Below, one piece after another: positions 11,186 to 22,405 of a stretch of DNA of 49,757 nucleotides. Both the position numbers and the translations under genes were made by a program. The DNA comes from Macrocybe gigantea (lineage: Eukaryota > Basidiomycota > Agaricomycetes > Agaricales > Callistosporiaceae). Numbering within the stretch: the first letter of the stretch is position 1; the number at the start of each line of letters is the position of its first letter. The notes under the pieces were generated by a model. That model did no database searches. It was not told where the DNA came from and saw only the letters and a list, made by a program, of their open reading frames with translations. Location: positions 1 through 49,757 of the forward strand of contig SJRY01000173.1 of NCBI GenBank assembly GCA_011319805.1. Direction: 5' to 3'.

Positions 11186-12912
11186 TTACAACAAGGCTGG
11201 TGTCATCTCGATGATGGAACGTGGTCCTTTAGTCGAGTAGTCCAATTTTGTCACGAAATTTTTGCCTCCACTGTCGTTAAAGACGATCTGCAGCATCATA
11301 GTTTAGTGCTGGAGAAAATATTTGTACAAAGCCACTAACCTTAGCTATTATACTGCTTCCCAAAAATGCAGCATATCCGTTGCCGGTATCGCGGTACTCT
11401 GGATAGTACTCTGGCAGCGATAGAAGGCGAATATGTCGCGCCTGAACGTCTGTCTGAAGCTCGGGATTAGCCACATAGGGTGCGAGACGAGACTGCATTG
11501 CCAAGCTGAGCCCTGGAATAAGTTAGGTTTAGGACAGCATCCAACAAAATCGAGGTAACTGAACATGCCTTTGACATGTCTTGTTAAATCGCCAGTGACG
11601 AGAACGCCCGCCCAGACATATTGTCGTTGATAAAATTCGACCCGGCTCAATGCGTGTGCAACGGCATTTTGCACCGGAGAGGGTGGCTCAGATTCGTCCC
11701 GAGGAATCTTCAGTCCTGCTACAAGAGAGGGGTCGAACAAGGGCTCGCAGAGCCGATGACGCTCCTTGCCCACCGTCAAAGAATATTCTTGGAATTGTAT
11801 TGTCAACAGATCGAGGGCTTCAATTTCTCTTGCGCGTGCTTGTTCAGCCGCGGAAGCCTTCAGCGTCGCCTTTTTCTTCAGACCGTTTTCGATGACCGCC
11901 TTTTCTTTGCCAGCCACCAACACCGCAGCAATATCGGTGACACCTTCATCTTCAGGAACGGCGGTCTCTCCATCCGAAGGTATCTTGATGTGGCCTTCTC
12001 TCCACAGTAGTTTTATCAAGTCGTGCAATTTCGCATCTAATTGTTCCGGCTCCAAGGGAGCGGATTCTGGCGATAGAGTAGAGACGATGGATTGATTGGA
12101 ACGCAAGATATTGGCGAGATAGGCACGACAATCCCGAGCGCCTATCGGTGTCGACGTACATGCTTGGTGGACGATGAAATTCTCATATATGGGTGTAATG
12201 TCGGTTCGTTCTTCGCCAATGTCGATGACGACACCGCTTAGAGAATTAGCCGAATACATTTGCGCCATCGGTCGTTCAAGAATGCCAAACCCAGCGACGT
12301 TAAAACGTTCAAAGAATATTTGGCATATACGTTCGTATGTGGCACGAGAAAGGCCCGCTGCAATTGAAAGAAGGACGGGGGATTCGTTCTGGGCGCGTCT
12401 GCGCTGAAGTTGGTTGAATAGGATGTATTTCCTAGTGTTCGGTCAGTTCTGGACAAACAGATAGCGATAGCAAAGAGGGGATGCGCACCATATGGCTTCG
12501 GCTTGTGTCCAATCGTAGACATCAGCATCTGCAAAAGGCCACGAGATAGCCACATCCTGCCCAGCGGCAATTGCATCGTCGAGCTGTGCGCCCACAAGAT
12601 AGTCGTTGACAGAGGCGTTTGTGACAGAGAACTGTGGATATGCGGTGTAGCGCTGCCTATCTTTCCTTGGAAGCAAAGAGCTGGAGGACGGAATAGGCTG
12701 CAGAGATTTGTTCAGGAATTCACCAGATGAACTCTTGCGCAGACCAGCGCGGGCGAGGATGTCCTTGTGGCTCGGACGTTAGCGGAGGCCACAGGCACCG
12801 GAACGAAACATACGACAGACGGGGTCTTGAGGAGATCGTGGAGACCGAGTCCAGCTCGAACGTTTGTCCTGTCGTTCTCGATGATGACCACGTTCGCGTC
12901 GCGCAATGACAT
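11186..12912 (-). CDS. ARP9: Actin-related protein, Arp9-like
   Basis: Nuclear actin-related protein, probably of a SWI/SNF-RSC type remodeller. The N-terminus MSLRDANVVIIENDRTNVRA stands where Arp9 proteins have a degenerate nucleotide pocket. Then come FNVAGFGILERPMAQMYSAN, SGVVIDIGEERTDITPIYEN and a charged insert around EQARAREIEALDLL. The C-terminus is YAAFLGSSIIAKIVF, with TKLDYSTKGPRSIIEMTP after an intron. Canonical actin phosphate loops are poorly conserved, which fits Arp9 more than Arp4 or actin. All joins I checked keep frame. The start is 106 bases from the ERG7 start on the other strand. Actin-fold membership is firm; the subfamily is an inference. Confidence 0.82.
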
Positions 12913-13018
12913 TTTTGCGGAGGAGACTGTTGTGGTTTATTTGTGCTCTGCCATCTTGTCCTCGGTTCAATAAAATGCAAGATCGTATGATGTCCTACTT
13001 TTTTACCTCCGCCCCCCA

Positions 13019-16000
13019 ATGTACTACCCGCTCAAAATTACGCGTCCGCACACCGAGCCGTTCACTGACTACTCTCGCTGGAGGCTTTTGGTTAACGACG
13101 GAGGGCGTCATACATGGCATTACCTCCGCTCAGACGGAGAGGCGGACGCTTGGCCTCAAACAACCTTGGATAAATTCTGGTTGGGCACAGACACGGTGTG
13201 CTTCGTTTCATTTTTCATTCTTGCCCTGCTCTTATTTGCAATAAGAACCTCCCCCACCTCCCACCTGCTAGCAATGCACTAGAGGCGGCCCGTAACGGAT
13301 ACACCTTCTACAAGAACCTCCAGGCACATGATGGACATTGGCCAGGCGAATATGGTGGCCCCATGTTTCTGCTCCCAGGCTTGGTCATAGGTTCATACGT
13401 GTCCGAGATGGGCTTCAAGGAGGAGGAACGACTCGAAATGATTCGGTATCTGATGAATCGGGCTCATCCTGAGGATGGAGGTTGGGGAATGTAGGTGCTT
13501 TCCCATGTGCCTTGCACGATACTTCCTTGTCCTCAACCTCATTTTCATCTTCTCCGATGTCCTCGTTTTTGCATACTTTCTCTACATCCTCCAGATAATC
13601 CCACAATTATTGACGCGTCTTCCATAGTCACGTTGAAGGTCACTCGACCGTCTTCGGCACGGCGCTGAACTACGCTGCCCTTCGCATTCTTGGTGTCGAC
13701 GCAGATCATCCAGTCTGTGTCAAGGCTCGCGCAACCCTCCATAAATTGGGTTTGTCCAGTCACGTGGTAAATTAGTCCTCGTCCTAAAAAAGGTACTCTA
13801 TTTCCTTAGGTGGTGCTGCTGCTAGTCCTGCATGGGGCAAGTTTTGGCTCGCTGTTCTCAATGTATACGACTGGGAAGGGCTCAACCCTATACCTCCCGA
13901 ACTATGGTAGGCCCTCATCTTCTGAGGAGCAACTTGTATCTAATGCAATCCAAAGGCTTTTTCCAGATTGGATGCCCTTCCATCCCCACCGATGGTGGAT
14001 ACATACCCGCACCGTTTACGTTCCAATGAGTTATCTATACGGCGTCAGATTTAGGGCCGAAGAAAATGATCTCATACTTTCTCTAAGAGAGGTGAGACAA
14101 CGTCGTCGTCGGCTGCTGATTGCAACCCTTAACAATCATACGCAGGAATTATATACACAAAATTACTATACAATTGACTGGCCAGCCCAGCGAAATAATA
14201 TCTGCAAGGCTGATCTGTACGCTCCCCATTCACAAATCTTCGATCTAGTCAACGTCGTCTTGGCCACCTATGAACAATGTACTATTCCCCCTCTGCGCCG
14301 CGCTGGCATAGAGCATGCCTACAAACTCATCGTTTTAGAGGACGAAAACACTAGTTACCAAACACTTGGTCCTGTATCAAAGATGTTCAATCTTGTGGCG
14401 CGAGCACATCGCGAAGGACCAGAGAGTGAGGCGTTCAAGATGCATGAAGTCAAACGCCAAGATTTCATGTGGATCGGAAAGGAGGGGATGATGATGTGTG
14501 GGACGAACGGTAGCCAGCTATGGGACGCCGGTTTCATTACACAAGCCTTGGTAGAGACGGGCCTCGCACGACTGGAGGAGAATAAAGAAAGTCTCCTGAA
14601 AGCTCTGGATTGGCTAGATCAGGCCCAGATGCTTGAAGATCCAATTCATCATCATACATCCTACAGACATGCTACTAAAGGGGCCTGGGGCTTCAGGTAA
14701 GTGAAGAGCCGGTTTTGATTGCATTCCGAAAAGCTAATCCCAAAACTCAGTACTAAAGAACAGGGCTATACGGTTAGTGACTGCACGGGTGAGGGTTTGA
14801 AGGCGTCGATGTACCTTCAGTTCTACCTAGAGTATGCATTTCACACGTCGCTCTTTCTAAGCTCATGTGTGATTACAGCTTTACACCGAAACCTATCTCA
14901 GTTGAACGGATGTTCCATGCGGTCGACCTCATGTTGACGATGCAAAACCCGAATGGTGGTTTTGCAAGCTATGAGCTGATCAGAGGACCGAAATGGCTAG
15001 AATGGCTCAACCCGGCCGAAGTGTTTGGTGAGTTTTTCTATAAATATCTTGTTAGCGTCGCTAAATTGTATCGTTACTTCAGGAGATATCATGGTGGAGT
15101 ACTGCTACCCGGAATGCACAACATCAGTTATTACAGCCTTATCGATCTTCCGAAAACATTTTCCAGATTATCGCAAGGATGACATCGAGTATGTCCGTCT
15201 TCACTCTGAATGGCAGGAAACTAGACGTGATCGTTCATAGGAGGACCATACGCGATGCCATCCACTACCTACACGAAGCCCAACGACCTGAAGGTGGCTG
15301 GGTGGGATCTTGGGGCATATGCTTCACCTACGCTACTCAATTTGCTTTGGAGAGTCTCTCCCTGGTTGGCGAAACCTACGAGAATAGTGATCGTGTCAAA
15401 CGAGCCTGCGAATTCCTTCTTGGCAAACAAAGGGAGGACGGCGGATGGGGTGAGAGCTACAAGGTCAGAAAAGCATTGGTTATCGGTTGTCCGTCGAACT
15501 AAAATCTTTCGCATTTTGCTTTTGGAATTCTCAGTCCTGTGAGCAAGGGGCTTGGATTGATCATGCGCAGACCCAAGTCGTGCAGACCTGCTGGGCTGCG
15601 ATGTCTCTGATGTATGCACGATATCCTCATCCGGAACCCATAGAGAAGGCTGTCAAGCTAGTCATGTCGCGGCAACTGCCGGTGAGGATGCTAGGGTTCT
15701 TTCCCATCAGTTATTTGACTGAGGACGCCAACCCACCAGGATGGATCATGGGCACAGGAAGCCATTGAAGGTGTTTTCAACAAGACATGTGCGATAGCAT
15801 ATCCCAACTTCAAGTTTTCATTCCCTATCTGGATGCTGGGAAAAGCCCATCACTACCTGGCTGACCTGAGAAAAGGGAAAAAGCCAAACGGCCTTCTGAA
15901 CGGACACTCCAACGGCACAGCCAATGGTATCATTGAGCGCTGTTACTCTCTGGACACATCTTTGATATACGTGGCCGTGTATGTACAGAAGTGTCTTGTA

Positions 16001-16126
16001 GACATTGGCGGTGCTATTCTACTATTTTCTTTTCTCGCGATGAGTGCGGACTTGGATTTGAGGTTAGGGGACGTTGACGTGTTTCTTTTGCAAGGCCGTG
16101 TCATAATAACTTTCTTGCATTACTAG
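13019..16126 (+). CDS. ERG7: Lanosterol synthase (oxidosqualene cyclase)
   Basis: Cyclises 2,3-oxidosqualene to lanosterol, the first sterol of ergosterol synthesis, at the ER or lipid droplets. Seen are [20 protein letters not shown] at the start, QW-type repeats ([41 protein letters not shown]), [20 protein letters not shown] and the catalytic VSDCTGE with its Asp. The usual motif is DCTAE; here Gly replaces Ala. Exons join in frame throughout, with a long intron near 13492-13628. The C-terminus after [18 protein letters not shown] runs as a low-complexity, then hydrophobic tail to 16126, longer than expected. The real stop may lie after an unrecognised intron. It is divergent from the Arp9-like gene. 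Confidence 0.96.
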
Positions 16127-16289
16127 ACCGGTCAATAGGGGTATCCCCTTCTAGAATGCTTTGTCCTTTTTATAGTCACTCCATTCATCATTGTTCTGTG
16201 TAGTACTTAGGCGGTTTCGGAATACAATGGACAAATCATTATAAAATGCCCAGCGTGCAAATAGTTCAGGCTGCAATTCCGTGGTCGCC

Positions 16290-16695
16290 ATGCTGGACGG
16301 TGGATCTCTAGCGATCGCACTTGTCAAACGCCAAGTCGCCGTCGTGCAAGGTTTGTACTTTGTATTTTTGCTTCCCTCCGCCGCATTTCGTTAATAACAG
16401 ACCCATCCTTCCATTTGTGATAGCGTCTAGAAGCCACACGCAGCGTGACAGATACCTCGACGTCAACGTTTATTCCCTTTTTGGCGGTCGTGTCTTCTTG
16501 GCCAACGACGTGCCCGGCGCTCGTATTGCGTCAACCGACATCCTGATGATATTTCCTGCCTCTGATGCTGTCATTTCACCTGCGCCGGGTATGCTGAAGT
16601 TGCCAAAGCAGGCATTTTACGACTTCAAGGAACTCAGTTCACACTATCAAAGAAAATATGAGGGTTTATGGAATGCCTGGACAGCGACATGCTGA
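16290..16695 (+). CDS. Doubtful small two-exon ORF
   Basis: Starting at ATG 16290, an exon reading MLDGGSLAIALVKRQVAVVQ can be spliced over an intron beginning GTTTGTACTTTG and ending GATAG to an open frame ending SHYQRKYEGLWNAWTATC. The product would be about 110 residues with no domain that I recognise. It may be a real small gene, part of the 3' region of ERG7, or chance. The splice signals are ordinary, but coding potential is weak. Confidence 0.3.
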
Positions 16696-17037
16696 GCTGA
16701 AAGCATGGAAAAAGTCGACCGCCGTAATCTAGCGAGCCACCCCACCGCGCCCTACCTTGTAGCTTAGTCAATATCTCCCGTACTGTATAGATTGAAAGCG
16801 ATCTGATAACAATATCGTCATCATAACTTAAGATGCTGTACAAGGTTGTGGGCAATGGATATCACTGGACGTGGTGCAGACATAGTCCATATATACAAAT
16901 CAACCGAGGAATAAATCAAAATTAGCCGAAAACAGTGCACAGAAAGCAAGGTGTCAGGCAGCTAGAGTTGCCTCGGGATCACGATAGATCTGGTGAGGTC
17001 GATATTGAGAAGCAACTGAAAGGCTGAGAAGCAAAAT
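16696..17037. other. Intergenic region before CAP-H end
   Basis: About 340 bases between the doubtful small ORF and the stop codon of the condensin gene. AT-rich, with no protein, RNA gene or repeat that I can support. Confidence 0.4.
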
Positions 17038-19794
17038 TCAAACCTTCAAATCCCATATGTTTCCGACTGGCTTTTCTGGCGCCGCCTGATCACCTTCATG
17101 ACAGATCTCATTGCCTCCAATTTCGGACTCTAATTTGAGACCTTGCTCGTTGGCTAGATGCAGGAGACAGATGAAACAGAAACTTGTGCTGATTTCTTCC
17201 ATCTTGTCTTTGGGGTACGACGTCTGCAAGCCAGTTATCACCTGACTGAAGATGCGAGGCTCAGAAGGGTCAGTCGGCGGTTGCGTTTCATCAACGTCCT
17301 GCAACATTTCATCAGATAGGTGACATCTGTAGCTGAAGATGAAGCTTACCATAGCCTCATCGTCTCCGTGTGAAGGAACAACAATGTCTAAGCCTTTCCA
17401 TATATTGTCCTTCAGCTTGCGAACATCGACGCGCTTCGCCCGTTTTGCATAGTTGACAAATTCAGGTCGAACGCGGCGTGTCTGACCCTGAGTGGCTGCA
17501 AGCAAGTCCTGTTCATCTGTGTCAGCATTTGGCGCACTTGGGCCTTCAGGGTCGTAGGGGTCGTCAAATCCTGGTCCATCATCGTAGTCGTCGTGGAAGA
17601 ACTGAGTGTTAAACGGTATCGCTTCACCAGCTAGATACGTCGTTGCGTTAGAATGTTCCATATCATCAAGCTTGCGAAACCATACTTTCGTTTCCGTCAT
17701 CGCCATTGCGACCGGCAGCTTGATCAGCAGCCGCCTGAGCCCAGAAGTTCTCGTCGACTTCACCGTCACCATTTTCACTCATCTTAACCCTGCGGCCTCG
17801 CATTTTGAGCTGTAAAGGTGTGAACGATCACAATAATTAGCCGAAACCAAAACAAGACTTACGAAGAACTTAGGTTTCAAGAACAGTGTCACAAGCTGTT
17901 TGCTCGAGAAGTGCATATCGTCTGGCAATTTATGGTCATCTTTCTTCTCGTTATCTGTTTTCTTCCGCCCTTTCCGAGAAGATGCACCCCCCCTGGAAGG
18001 TTTATGCTAACGCCTTTCGTGACGGGTTCAAACAGCTTCTTTTTCAGGTCCTTCAAAGTCCTCTCAGGATCGGGTGGTGTCAAGAAATCAATTCTGAAGG
18101 CTTCCTTCTTCTCCTTTCGCGCCTTAGGTTTGTTAGCCACAGCATTGTCGTCCGCTAGATAGAGTGAGTTTCGATACAAGGTGAAAGCAAACTGAGGAAC
18201 TCACGCCTTCGAATGACCTTCCTCAGTTTCCAGTGTTCCGGTCCAGCCCAATTTTTCAGAACATTTTGGTCAAAATAGTCCATTATCCCTTCCTCACCAT
18301 CAGCGTCCGTCATTGCCATAATAAACTCCCTTTCGTTCGGGGGCCGACGGGGGTCGAACGGTACAACTGGACCAGAAGGGCCAGCGCCCTCATCTGGCGG
18401 TCCCGCCAAACCATTGGAATAGTTGTCATCCGCGAAATCATCCCCGTTGCCTCCGAAATCGTCGTTCACTGCATCGGGACCCACGAAGAAGTCTTCTACA
18501 GGAGCCGGACCACTGCTTGCATCCATTGCTTGATCATCAAAACCTGGATTGTCATCGTCGTCGTCGTCGATGTGATCGTTCCCTTGAAAAAAGGTAGTCT
18601 CATCCATTGAGAAGGCGTTCCTGGAGAATGAGAATCCAGCCAACGAGTGCGAAATAGCTTTCGTTTCGAGAGCATTCAAGTCGGGCAAGAATTCCTCTGA
18701 AATAGGGATGAGTGTACGCCGTGCCCTCTGGGATAAACGGAGACACACTGCGAAGATAGCTGACATCAATTTCATCTTCGGGTTCTTCTATCACTTCCTC
18801 CTCCTCAATCTTTCCCATAGAATCGCTCGCGTCGAAGATGACTCGCAACCCTCCTTCGCTTCCAACTCCAAGGTTCAGGTGGTTCATGAGCAGTCCCTGG
18901 GCGCCTCCCTCGTCGAAGTCGGCACATGTCTTCTTGAAAAGAGGATCAACGCTAAACTCCAAATCCAATTTTTTGCTCCTGAGCGTGGCAGGATCCTTCG
19001 CAAGGGTAGCGGCAGGCCGATTCGTTTTCTTCTTCCTAGGCTGAAGTAAATCGGTTTCGGGTTGTCTGACATCTCTGCGTCTGGGTCTTCTTCTCGCCCA
19101 TCCGAAGCAAGATTGCTGAGGAGCTTCCCTGTTTCCGTACCAACACTGTCCACTCGGCTCGTCCAAATCTTGACACACCCGTCAAGCGTGCAAGAAGCGC
19201 GTTGAAAGTTTATGGTATTGTCGTCATTATTCCGTAGAAGAGACATATCATGGAAATAATCAATCAGGGCGAAATTCCATGAATTGGCGGCATTGATTTT
19301 CTAATAGCATAGCTCAGCAAGATGCAAATTGTACGACGAAGGGGACATACGTTATCAGTCGCCATCTTCATCCACTCCTCGAAATTGGAGTTCATGACAT
19401 CTTTCGGTATGTTGAGCACGGGAGGCGGTGCCACTGACTTGAGTTGCTGCTTCTGTCTGGCGGTCCTTGATGTCTCAGGAGCGTCATGATCTGCGTCCGC
19501 TGGGCCTGTTTCAATATTTTCGATGACGGCGATCTTGACACTTTTCCGTCGTCTGCGTTTCTCCGCGATGTCGTCGTTTATGTTGACGGATTGTAAAGGG
19601 ACACGACCAGAATCCGACGCGAAGCTTACATCTTGGTCGGGGTTGTAAACTTCGCTGAGTCGCTTTTTAAGCGCCCCTCTAGCAGACCTTGATGATCCAG
19701 GTTCCGTTTCCGAGTCGGTACTGTCGGCATAGAGAGGTCGGGAGTCCTTGGGACTACGAGGCCGACGCGCAGGCCCCATGCTGGTCTTCAACAA
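17038..19794 (-). CDS. BRN1: Condensin complex subunit 2 (CAP-H, Barren)
   Basis: Kleisin subunit linking the SMC2-SMC4 heads for mitotic chromosome condensation. The N-terminal segment NSNFEEWMKMATDNKINAAN followed by SWNFALIDYFHDM, the TLDGCVKIWTSRVDSVGTET block, the Asp-rich centre, GPEHWKLRKVIRR, and FNTQFFHDDYDDGPGFDDPY follow the Barren family order. The start may be 19794 or the ATG at 19779 (MGPARRPRSPKD). The frame breaks twice by one missing base: at the seven-C run 17987-17993 (before SSRKGRKK on the minus strand) and near 19065 (before QPETDLLQPRKKK). Each repair restores conserved sequence. CAP-H is essential, so assembly error is likelier than a pseudogene. Confidence 0.95.
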
Positions 19795-20140
19795 AGCCTT
19801 TCGAAGGCACGTGATTTCCCTTCACGACGCGTAACACGGCGTGACAAAGAACGTGACCCATGACACAATAAATAAACTTCTGCATGTCAGCCCGTCGGAA
19901 CTATGGATACAATGAAAACTCGTCAGAGAAGCAACGAAAGCGTACAGCTACACACCCCAAGAACAACAGTCCAGAGACAGAAAGTAAAAGAAGTCTATAA
20001 GAAATATTATGACGTATAAATATCGTAAATGTTGTCCAACGCTGAATCGTTAGTCGGTCATAACCCAAGCCGCGAATAGCTCAAAGTGTTACAAAGGCGA
20101 AAAAAAAATGAGATGTAGTTGGCAAACCGTCAAGTGCATA
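19795..20140. other. Intergenic region upstream of CAP-H
   Basis: About 345 bases between the CAP-H start and the stop of the next minus-strand gene. It should contain the CAP-H promoter. AT-rich, no recognisable gene or repeat. Confidence 0.4.
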
Positions 20141-21646
20141 TCATGACGAGAACGGACGGCGAAGCCTGAGTTGAGGTTGCCAGCTACCCATCGAAACGTG
20201 ATGCATGCTGACAAGAACGAGATCATCAAGCTTGATTTCCCCCGGTCGATAGCCGACTTTCCACTTCGCATCGACATCATCTTCAAGGGACTGATTTTTC
20301 CTAGCCTATCGTAATCCTCGGGTCAGTTCGTTAGACGCTGGCAGATTGCCAAAACGTACATCAATGAAACGCTGAACACACTTGGCAACGTTTTTGGTCA
20401 ACTTAGCCTTGGTTATCGGACCTGGAGGACTCCTGAAATCTTTCGTCGGAATTTGGCGACTCCACTGACGGTATCCAGGCCACTTTTACACAACAAAATC
20501 AGTTTTCCCGACATTCATGGATAATGGGTAAGCACATTTACCTGCAAGCGTACGGATATACTGGGACCACGTCCCTCGAACACGGATTCATCGCGGCCCT
20601 GCAGACGTTTAACCCGGGACTGAAGTGCGTCGGACAATGGAATACCACATTCTGAAGGATTTTCCATCCAAAAGTAGATCGGGGCATCCAATTGAACTTC
20701 TTCGACGTATCTCCGTATGTCGCTGTTGGTATGTGGCTTATACATCTGCTGTGGCACGAAGGGACCAGCACTGTATGACATAGGCAGACTAAGCGCGGAC
20801 TTGAAAAATTGGGCCTGCATCCGATGCGAATAAAGTGGCTTGTCTTGGTTCGCCTATTGGAAGATCAGCTCAATAAACCCCACGTATAAGAGGGAAAAAA
20901 AACCTTGGGTGAGAATGACAACAAAAGCGGGGAGTTTTCTGGGGGAGAGGTCTTATATACCTGACTGCTAGAGGCTCCTGGAGTGGCCGGCGGGGTCGTC
21001 TTCTGTACCTCAGAGTAAGGCGATACGCCCGTGCTGGTAGACTGCGGTGGGGGTTGCGTAGTCGAGCTTGAGACTGGATAGGAATAGAAGTAGGCAGCCG
21101 ATTTTGGACCGGCATCGTACGCTTGCATTGAGTAACTTGAAGGTCCTGCGACAGGCCTGAATCCGAAGATATGACAGAGGGAACCCAGCGTACACTGCCG
21201 TGAGTAGGAGACGCCATTGTAGTGTGTTGGGCGGTGTAATGCTGTGGAAGGGGAGGTTCCGCTGGTGCTGAGGGCATCTCGTTTGCTGAAGACCAGGGAG
21301 CATAGTAGGACGAGGGGCCTTCAGCAGTCATGTACGGTATTGGTGTGTCGTTCACCGCCGTGCTTGAATCAAGAGCGGCAAGTTCTTGCGGGTTTGCGGA
21401 ATCAACGTCCGGCGGCAAAGCATTATCAATATCATAGATATTCGATTGCGGAAAGCCTCGCGGCATCGCAAACACAGACTGAAGCTGCGCGGGTGTGAAT
21501 GGATAACTTGTCAGGTCTGTGGCTTCAAGAAATGGTGCAGGAGAGAAAAGTAATGGGGATAGTTGGAAATGGTCACCCTGCCTGAGACGCCTTAGTTAAA
21601 TGAGATATAAGTATCCAACTACTTACTGTTTTTGTCTAGTTGGCAT
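20141..21646 (-). CDS. Protein of unknown function with a conserved-looking C-terminal half
   Basis: I do not recognise a domain. The start is MPTRQKQ at 21646, followed by an intron and GDHFQLSPLLFSPAPFLEAT. The first half is rich in Pro, Ser and Gln and probably disordered. The second half looks folded: RRYVEEVQLDAPIYFWMENP, GRGPSISVRLQWPGYRQWSR, TKAKLTKNVAKCVQRFIDAR and WKVGYRPGEIKLDDLVLVSM, ending LRLRRPFSS. There is no signal peptide or membrane segment. The disordered N-terminus plus compact C-terminus suggests a nuclear or regulatory protein, but that is only inference. Confidence 0.7.
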
Positions 21647-22405
21647 CTTGGAATCAGAGGGAAGAAAATAAAAGATCCTGCGAAAGAAGGAAGGATTTTA
21701 TATTCACAGCTTTGAGTTCAAACTTTCCGTCCTCCGCGTAGGGGACTCGATTTCTGGAATTTCCACAGGTCCCATGAATAAAACTGGTAGATTTAACAAA
21801 GCTGTGAGCTGCCAATACAATTCGCCTCGGTGATTGGGTTAGGGTGACACTCGATGGGTGCTCAGGCCGTGACACGACGGAGCATTTACTGAAAGTCCAT
21901 GCGGAAGAAGGTCCATTGGATGGCGTCACAGCAATTGACCACAAGGTTACATTTCGAGAAAAAGAAAAAGAAAACGGCCATTGACTCATAGGCAGGGCGG
22001 AATCGGGCGAAGACACCTATACGGCGCTGCCTAAGGCTGAGTAACAACCATCCCGTATAGGGAAAACTTGCATAAATTTGGGTATATGCAAAATGCTAAA
22101 GACGAAAACCTGGAAGGACTGCGACACAGCCTTCGTTTGAAAGCTGGGAGGACAGGTTGGCAGGGTGCTGAAACTCGATCTGTAAAGAGTAATCTCTCAT
22201 CAAACTGGAAATGCAGAGAAAGAAGTGGATAAAGCTATCTGACCATGATAAAGTCTTGACACTGGTGATGGCGTTGCCCACGTCGTGTCCGGAGGGGGAG
22301 GATCAAAGAGATGGCGGCTGATGGCTAGACGCTGTGCTGAAACGGCCAACGTCACAAACCCGATGTTGCGTCTCAGATCACGTGGCCATTCCTTCCTAAA
22401 CCTCC
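21647..22405. promoter_or_regulatory. Long divergent intergenic region upstream of LEO1
   Basis: About 760 bases between two divergent genes, the longest gap between divergent genes here. It should hold both promoters. Open frames on the minus strand (21654-22016) look like chance. No repeat or RNA gene seen. Confidence 0.4.

Noticed and set aside
12720..12912. Frame break in the Arp9-like N-terminus
   Set aside because: An intron ending CCACAAG joins LLKTPSV to DILARAGLRK in frame.
13019..16126. ERG7 as part of a triterpenoid cluster
   Set aside because: The sequence is a normal lanosterol synthase and its neighbours are unrelated housekeeping genes.
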